Below the pieces are notes generated by a model. It was not told the DNA's origin, did not search any database, and saw only the letters and a program-made list of their open reading frames with translations. Of a DNA stretch of 62,552 bases, positions 56,531 to 62,552 are shown one piece after another (the stretch's first letter is position 1; every line of letters starts with the position of its first letter). The position numbers and the translations under genes are program-made. This DNA is from Psychrobacter sp. FME13 (GTDB lineage: Bacteria; Pseudomonadota; Gammaproteobacteria; Pseudomonadales; Moraxellaceae), in NCBI RefSeq assembly GCF_014861395.1, contig NZ_RRYV01000005.1:1-62552 (forward strand). Reading direction: 5' to 3'.

Positions 56531-59500
56531 ATGAACGCTCAATGCTACCGAGTTATTTTTAACAAAGCCCGTGGAATGCTCATGGTGGTGTCAGAGGCGG
56601 CACGCTCTCAAGGTAAAACCAGTAACCCTAGCGAGGGTGGTAGTTCAATCAGTCAAACTGCTGGTGGCTCACAGACAACGACTCACACTAATGGTTATTA
56701 TCAAGGTGGTCAGCTGAATAGTTTGCGCTCACATCTACTGTTAGCGCTTGGTATGGCAACCATCATCAGCAATAGTTTTAGCACAAATGCTCATGCCGAT
56801 AGCACCAAAATAGTCGCTGATCGTAATGCTGCCGCTGCCCAGCAAGCGGTCGTCTTGCAGGCATCAAATGGTACGGCACAGGTGAATATTCAGACACCAA
56901 GTGCTGCTGGCGTCTCACGCAATGTTTTTAGTCAATTTGATGTCGGTTCTGATGGTGCCATTCTTAACAATAGCCGTACCAATGCTCAGACCCAGATTGC
57001 TGGTTGGGTAGAAGGCAATCCTTATCTAGCACGCGGCGAAGCGCGTGTTATCTTAAATGAAGTCAATTCAAGCGATCCGAGCCGTCTGGGTGGCTATACT
57101 GAGATTGCTGGTGGCAAGGCTGAATTGATTATCGCCAACCCTGCGGGCATCAGTTGTGCTGGCTGCGGTTTTATCAACGCCTCTCGTACCACGCTAACGA
57201 CCGGTCAAGCACTCATGGATCAAGGCCACTTGACAGGCTTTGATGTAACAGGTGGTAAGGTTCGTATCGATGGTGATGGCTTAGATACTAGCAGTAGTGA
57301 TTACACTCAAATCATTGCTAAAACGACTGACATTAACGCCAGCGCCTATGCCAAAAACCTAGATGTAATTACTGGTGACAATCAAGTCAGCTACGAAGCG
57401 GATGCGGCAGATACGATTGTCACACCCAAAAATGCGACCAATAGCAGCAACCAAGCGACGGGTGTGGCACTGGATGTTTTAGCATTGGGTGCGATGTATG
57501 CAGGGAAGATCCGTCTGATTGGTACAGAAAAGGGCATGGGCGTTACCAACGCTGGTAGTATTATCGCAAGCGCTGGGAGCCTTCAATTAGACAGTAATGG
57601 TAATTTGATCAACTCAGGTAGCCTCGTTGCCAATCAAGACAAAGTAGATATCAGCACTAAAGATTCTAGCATTGATAACTCAGGGACTATCGCAAGCAGT
57701 CGCGGTAGCATCGATCTCAACAGTAGTAATCTAACAAACAGCGGCGTTATGAGCAGTTATGATGCGTTAACCTCGCAGCAAACTGGCAATATAGATAACT
57801 CAGGTGAGATAGCCGCTGGTAGCTTTGACATTCAGTCTGCAGCACTCAAAAATAGCGGTAAACTGCTACAAACGGGTACTGGTAATTTGTCTATCACAGC
57901 CCAGAAATTTATCAATCAGCAAGATGCTGTCATAGGCCAAGCGCTATATACGAATAACACCAACTCATCTGCTGACCCAACCACCACGCCGCCAAGCACT
58001 GCTATTAATGGCAGCAGTATTGAATCAAGTGCAGATGGTAGTTCGCAATCAATGATAACGCCTGATCCATTGCCTATCATCACTCAAAACGGCCGTATTA
58101 ATACGGGCAATCTGACCAACACAGGCAGCATTTATACAAATGGTGATATCAATGTGTCAGCTGACAGCGTCGCCAACCAAGATAAATCCAGCTTAGCGGC
58201 CAGCACTCTTGATATCACTGATAATGGTAATGTCTCTAATACCGACAGTCGCCTGCAACTTGAGTCGATAGATTGGCAATTAACGGACTTTGATAATACT
58301 GAAGGTCAGATTATCACTAATGCTGGCATTAACATCAGCACAAATAGCGATATTGATAATACCAAAGGGACGCTTGCCAGTAATGGTGATATCACACTGA
58401 ACGCTAATGGTGACATCAATAACAATTCAGGTGTTATTCAAAGTAGTGCCAAGTTAAATACCGACAGTCATCATATTAACAACAGCAGTGGTAAGTTGAT
58501 ATCGCAAGAAGGTTTGACGATCAACAGTCGCGGCGACTTAACGAATACTCAAGGTGCGATCAATAGTGCCAAAGATGCCGTCATTACCAGCAAATCTTTG
58601 GATAATGACAGCGGCCAAATTACCGCGCAAGGCAGTCTGACGACAAGCTCGGATAGCGTCAATAACAGTGGTCAGCTCTATGGTAAAACTGATACACAAC
58701 TAACCGCGACAGATACCATCAACAACAGTGGCACGATTGCCAGTGGCGGTAATGTTGATATGACGACTGGCAGTCTGACACAAACAGACAGTGGTAGCTT
58801 GGTCGCAGGGATGAGTGCTGATGGGACATTGCTAGATAATAGCGCAAATCTTAATGTCCTAGCGAGCGGCGATATCTCCAGTCAAGGCAATCATATTGCG
58901 ACTGGCGATGTGAGCTTAAACGGTGATAAGGTGAATCTGACAGACAGCAATACCCAAGGTAGCAGTATTGACACAACTGCCCGTACTGGTATCAATACCA
59001 CAAACGCTTCGATAGCAGCGACAGACACGCTTACTTTAAGCAGTACGAATGGCACTTTAGATAATACAGCAGGCGTCCTCAGTGGTGGTGTGCTAAAGAT
59101 TGATGCCCAGCGCTTAAACAACACCGATGGTAAGCTGACACAGACAGGTGAACAAGACCTGACACTTGCACTGGCAGAAGGCATCGACAACACACGTGGT
59201 GAGATTGCGAGTAATTCAGACAACCTAACACTGAACACCACGACGCTCGATAATAGTAGTGGAAAAATTATTCACGCTGGTCAAAGCACTACCAATGATA
59301 CTCGTTTGAATATCAATGCAGACAGTGTAAATAACACGGAAGGTGAAGTCTTAAGTTTAGGTGAGCAAACGTGGCAAATCGCCAAAGATATCGATAACAC
59401 ATCAGGGATGGTACAAGCCAATCGCTTTGCTATCAGCGCACAAAATCTAGATAACACCGATGGGCGTATTGTCGCGGTTAATACCACCCAAACCGCCGAA

Positions 59501-62500
59501 AAAAATACAGCATCTAGTACTAATCAGTTACAGATTCAAAAGAGCCTCACCAATGCAGGCACAGGCATTGTTGCGAGCGATACCGGTAGCCTCGCAGTCA
59601 CTGCTGCTGAGATAGACAACAACGGACAAATTTCAAGCGTCAATGACTTGAATCTTAACTCTCGCACTTTGACCAACAGCGGCAGCCTATACAGCCAAGC
59701 TGATGTGGACATCGTCAACCAAGGCGCGATGAATAACACAGGCAGTATTGCCGCCCAAAGCAATAGCACCGTGAATACAGGCAGCCTAGTACAAAGTGCT
59801 GATGGACAGCTGATAGCAGGATTAACGCCAACAGGAGTGCTTAGCAATACGACGTCAAATTTAACGGTTAACAGCATAGAAAAACAAAGCAATGCGGGGA
59901 CTAATATTGCCATGGGTAATATTAAGATCGAGGGTAGTGAGCTTGATTTGACGGATAGTCGTAATCAAAGTAACAACCTATCGCTGACAGCGCGCGCGGG
60001 TGATATTCGCTTAGATAAAGCCAATACCAACGTGACAGAGTTGGCAAGCTTAAATACCAATGGCGAGCTGAGCAATGATGGCGGCGTATTACAGGCAGGT
60101 CAGTTTGATTGGCAAGTTAATGAGCTATCAAATGTGGCAGGTACGATCAATCAAACAGGTAAACAGGCTTTTAACTTAGTAACAAATGGTACTATCAATA
60201 ACCAAAAAGGCGTTATCGGTGGCAATGCTATTTCACTAAATATCGATAGCAAAAGTACGCTTAATAACACGGAAGGTACGATTGTTCATGGTGGAGACGG
60301 TTCGGCAGATGTGACAGCCAATCAGCTTGATAATATGAAGGGTGCTATTGTCAGCACCCAAGCGTTGACCACTAAGGTATCTGGTGGTTTAGATAATTCT
60401 GAGGGTGTGATACAAGGCGATACTCTCAATTTGAATGCTAAAACACTGACAAACAACAATGGTCAATTAGTTAGCCAAAACGGTGACCTAAATTTGAGTA
60501 GCGAATCAGTCAGTAATCAAGGAGACAAGGCCTATATTCAAAGTGGCAATAACCTGACGATTAATAGTGACCAGTTAACGAACAGCAACAGTGCCACGAT
60601 CGTGGCAAAAGGGTTTGCAGAGATCAATACCATCAATGCACTAGACAATAAGAGCAATGCGATTATTGCTAGTGATAAAAATATGCTGCTGCAAGCTGGG
60701 ACGCTTACTAACTCAGCTCAAATCGCCGCATTGGCCCAAGATTTAACTATTAATGCAACTAGCGTAGACAATCAGATAGGAGGCCGGATTAGTGCTGCTG
60801 ATGATACGGCAATTGTTTCTAGTCAAGATATCAAAAACCAAGGGGTTATCGCGGCCAGTAACCAGTTAGATATTCAAGCTGGCAGTACGATAAACAATAA
60901 AGAAGGTGTGCTATCGGGTGGTGCTATCACGCTGAGTAGCAATGCTGATATCAATAATGAGGGCGGTTTAATTGCACAAACGAATGCTGACCAAGCCCTC
61001 AATATCAATGCTAAGGGCAATCTGAACAATAAAAACACCAGTACCGTGAGTAACCTACAAACAGGTATTTTAGCCAATGGTACGGCAGATATTGATGTTA
61101 ATAACATTAATAACCAATCGGGCATTATTTCAGCCAAACAGCTCACGATTGATGCCGCATCAGATGAGACTGTCAACAACGCAAAAGGGTTGTTGCAGGC
61201 AGCGGAAGCGTTAACGCTAACAGCGAGTAATAGCGATGCCTTAGACAACCAAGGTGGTCAAATAGTAGCAGACACTATCAACTTGACGGTAGGTAATGCT
61301 AGCCGAGGCCGTATTGATAATAACGTTACAGGTAGCTTGATTCAGGCCGGTACTAATATTGATGTGACTACAGGTGTACTAAACAATCAAAACACCAAAC
61401 AGAGCAGTGAGGATAAGTCGCAAGGTGTTATCGCCAATGACGCAATAAGTATTAATGCGAGCACGATAAATAACCAAAGCGGTCAGCTATTGGCTAATAA
61501 TAAATTGATGCTCACCGCGGGCAATCAGATCAATAATCAAGCGGGCAGTATTCAAAGTAATGATATCTCGATTGTCGATACCGACGCTACGAATCGTCAG
61601 CTTGCAGTCAATAATGATAGTGGTCGTATCGCCGCCAGTAACGATATTACGATCCGCTCAAAAGACTTTACGAATACCAATGGTGAGGTACTTGCCAATG
61701 GACGTGCGGATATCAATATCGTCAATGATATCAGTTATGATAATACCAATACCATAAATGCCAATGAAGTCGTACTCACCACTCAAGGCAGTTTTACTAA
61801 TAGTAGTCAGCTATCGGGACAAAATGCGTTAACTATCAATGCCCAAAGTATTAGCAATCAAAAAGATGCTGAGCTGATTAGCAATGGTACAACTGAGCTA
61901 AATGCCGCTACTAACATTGACAATCGTGGTTTGATCAACGGTGAGAATACGTATCTGGATACTGGTAATACAGTCAATAACTATAGTAATGGCCGTATCT
62001 ACGGTGATCACGTTGCTATAGAGGCAACCACGCTTAATAACACGCCAGATGTATTTACTAAAACTCAGGTAGATGAATGCGTGGCTGGGCCGGGGTGTTT
62101 GGTAGACGTTACAACAGAGTTCAATAATGTGCAGGGATGGAGCGATGCATTCATTGAGTTTTATAAGACTCAGTTTCCAGATGCTTATAATCAGCTATTA
62201 GTGGATAAAAAGACTTATTATACAGTTACCTCAGATCCTGCCCCAGTAATCGCCGCTCGTCAGCGCCTAGATATCGGTGTAGAGACGCTGAATAACAATC
62301 CTAATGAGGCACGTGCTGGTTTCTTTAATGAAGATTTTAACGGTCAAGCCAAGATCATCAGTAATGGTGAGCTGCATATTGGCGGTAGTCTGGATGCCAA
62401 TCATCAAGCGGTAGGTAGTGCTACTACAGTGACCAATAAAGGCGCTTCTATTGAGTCAGTCGGTGATATGAGTATTGATACTAATACGCTTAATAATTAG
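56531..62500 (+). CDS. cdiA: CdiA/filamentous-haemagglutinin-like exoprotein, apparently truncated
   Basis: 1989 residues. In order: extended signal peptide region (MNAQCYRVIFNKARGM), signal cleavage near NAHA (about 90), TPS secretion domain (about 90-330; VNIQTPSAAGVSRN, NPAGISCAGCGFINASR), then long FHA-type repeats (about 350-1820; NSGTIASGGN and similar), and from about 1840 a different segment with ARQRLDIGVETLNN, IGGSLDANHQAVG and ESVGDMSIDTNTLNN. The latter recall the receptor-binding region start of Pseudomonas-type CdiA. It stops at TAG 62498-62500 with no VENN motif or toxin, and the sequence changes right there. AAAGGAC precedes the ATG. Intact relatives usually exceed 3000 residues. 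Confidence 0.85.
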   Translation: MNAQCYRVIFNKARGMLMVVSEAARSQGKTSNPSEGGSSISQTAGGSQTTTHTNGYYQGGQLNSLRSHLLLALGMATIISNSFSTNAHADSTKIVADRNAAAAQQAVVLQASNGTAQVNIQTPSAAGVSRNVFSQFDVGSDGAILNNSRTNAQTQIAGWVEGNPYLARGEARVILNEVNSSDPSRLGGYTEIAGGKAELIIANPAGISCAGCGFINASRTTLTTGQALMDQGHLTGFDVTGGKVRIDGDGLDTSSSDYTQIIAKTTDINASAYAKNLDVITGDNQVSYEADAADTIVTPKNATNSSNQATGVALDVLALGAMYAGKIRLIGTEKGMGVTNAGSIIASAGSLQLDSNGNLINSGSLVANQDKVDISTKDSSIDNSGTIASSRGSIDLNSSNLTNSGVMSSYDALTSQQTGNIDNSGEIAAGSFDIQSAALKNSGKLLQTGTGNLSITAQKFINQQDAVIGQALYTNNTNSSADPTTTPPSTAINGSSIESSADGSSQSMITPDPLPIITQNGRINTGNLTNTGSIYTNGDINVSADSVANQDKSSLAASTLDITDNGNVSNTDSRLQLESIDWQLTDFDNTEGQIITNAGINISTNSDIDNTKGTLASNGDITLNANGDINNNSGVIQSSAKLNTDSHHINNSSGKLISQEGLTINSRGDLTNTQGAINSAKDAVITSKSLDNDSGQITAQGSLTTSSDSVNNSGQLYGKTDTQLTATDTINNSGTIASGGNVDMTTGSLTQTDSGSLVAGMSADGTLLDNSANLNVLASGDISSQGNHIATGDVSLNGDKVNLTDSNTQGSSIDTTARTGINTTNASIAATDTLTLSSTNGTLDNTAGVLSGGVLKIDAQRLNNTDGKLTQTGEQDLTLALAEGIDNTRGEIASNSDNLTLNTTTLDNSSGKIIHAGQSTTNDTRLNINADSVNNTEGEVLSLGEQTWQIAKDIDNTSGMVQANRFAISAQNLDNTDGRIVAVNTTQTAEKNTASSTNQLQIQKSLTNAGTGIVASDTGSLAVTAAEIDNNGQISSVNDLNLNSRTLTNSGSLYSQADVDIVNQGAMNNTGSIAAQSNSTVNTGSLVQSADGQLIAGLTPTGVLSNTTSNLTVNSIEKQSNAGTNIAMGNIKIEGSELDLTDSRNQSNNLSLTARAGDIRLDKANTNVTELASLNTNGELSNDGGVLQAGQFDWQVNELSNVAGTINQTGKQAFNLVTNGTINNQKGVIGGNAISLNIDSKSTLNNTEGTIVHGGDGSADVTANQLDNMKGAIVSTQALTTKVSGGLDNSEGVIQGDTLNLNAKTLTNNNGQLVSQNGDLNLSSESVSNQGDKAYIQSGNNLTINSDQLTNSNSATIVAKGFAEINTINALDNKSNAIIASDKNMLLQAGTLTNSAQIAALAQDLTINATSVDNQIGGRISAADDTAIVSSQDIKNQGVIAASNQLDIQAGSTINNKEGVLSGGAITLSSNADINNEGGLIAQTNADQALNINAKGNLNNKNTSTVSNLQTGILANGTADIDVNNINNQSGIISAKQLTIDAASDETVNNAKGLLQAAEALTLTASNSDALDNQGGQIVADTINLTVGNASRGRIDNNVTGSLIQAGTNIDVTTGVLNNQNTKQSSEDKSQGVIANDAISINASTINNQSGQLLANNKLMLTAGNQINNQAGSIQSNDISIVDTDATNRQLAVNNDSGRIAASNDITIRSKDFTNTNGEVLANGRADINIVNDISYDNTNTINANEVVLTTQGSFTNSSQLSGQNALTINAQSISNQKDAELISNGTTELNAATNIDNRGLINGENTYLDTGNTVNNYSNGRIYGDHVAIEATTLNNTPDVFTKTQVDECVAGPGCLVDVTTEFNNVQGWSDAFIEFYKTQFPDAYNQLLVDKKTYYTVTSDPAPVIAARQRLDIGVETLNNNPNEARAGFFNEDFNGQAKIISNGELHIGGSLDANHQAVGSATTVTNKGASIESVGDMSIDTNTLNN

Positions 62501-62552
62501 GACTTACGCAACAATCAGTCTAGGCGAGCGTAACTGCTCGCAGAGATAGTCA
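62500..62552. mobile_element. Possible insertion-sequence end interrupting the cdiA-like gene
   Basis: Directly at the stop codon the text becomes GGACTTACGCAACAATCAGT, a start reminiscent of IS5/IS630-type termini, followed by the hairpin GCGAGC-GTAACT-GCTCGC. Only 52 bp are in the window, so neither the transposase nor the other end is visible. Confidence 0.45.

Overview
The window looks like a chromosomal segment of a Psychrobacter-like gammaproteobacterium (Moraxellaceae). The basis is the housekeeping gene set, the map-glnD-dapC order typical of Pseudomonadales, a moderate-to-low G+C content judged by eye, and a small membrane protein resembling a Moraxellaceae-restricted family. No database search was possible, so the genus is an inference.

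Layout. 1-21.2 kb is core genome: rimI, a MerR regulator, aat-trxB, ftsK, a DODA-type dioxygenase, rlmH, two membrane proteins, dacB, a DEDDh exonuclease next to a cNMP/CBS/DUF294 protein, then dapC, glnD and map with an unknown membrane-protein gene inserted between dapC and glnD on the other strand. 21.6-23.4 kb holds two lipoproteins (META domain; TolB-like propeller). 23.5-33.1 kb holds a NfeD-like membrane protein (yqiJ), a flotillin-like protein (yqiK) and a giant AAA+ ATPase of about 2066 residues, followed by two tiny DUF2256 zinc-ribbon genes. 33.5-39.7 kb looks accessory and AT-rich: DUF898/YjgN, an M48 protease, a WG-repeat protein and an unknown membrane protein, with two dead DUF2256 copies between them. 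39.8-53.8 kb is core again: metH, two fasciclin lipoproteins with the relic of a third, an AGCS symporter, lemA plus two TPM-domain genes, an adenine/adenosine deaminase, a sirtuin and a small membrane protein.

At 53,922-53,968 lies only the 3' half of a tRNA-Arg(CCG) gene. It reads as an integration scar and marks the left edge of a genomic island. The island then carries a 9-bp tandem repeat and a two-partner secretion pair (CdiB-like transporter and CdiA-like exoprotein). The exoprotein ORF stops abruptly at 62,500, where the sequence changes to something that looks like an insertion-sequence end.

Mobile-repeat content is notable. One TA-flanked 178-bp MITE has a diverged second copy. A second set of elements of about 103-144 bp shares TATAGTC-type terminal inverted repeats but has different cores. 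Two of these lie directly in front of yqiK and the giant ATPase gene.

The best candidate for a little-described system is the yqiJ-yqiK-giant ATPase locus with its DUF2256 neighbours. The best mobile-element story is the tRNA-Arg island carrying the apparently interrupted contact-dependent inhibition locus.
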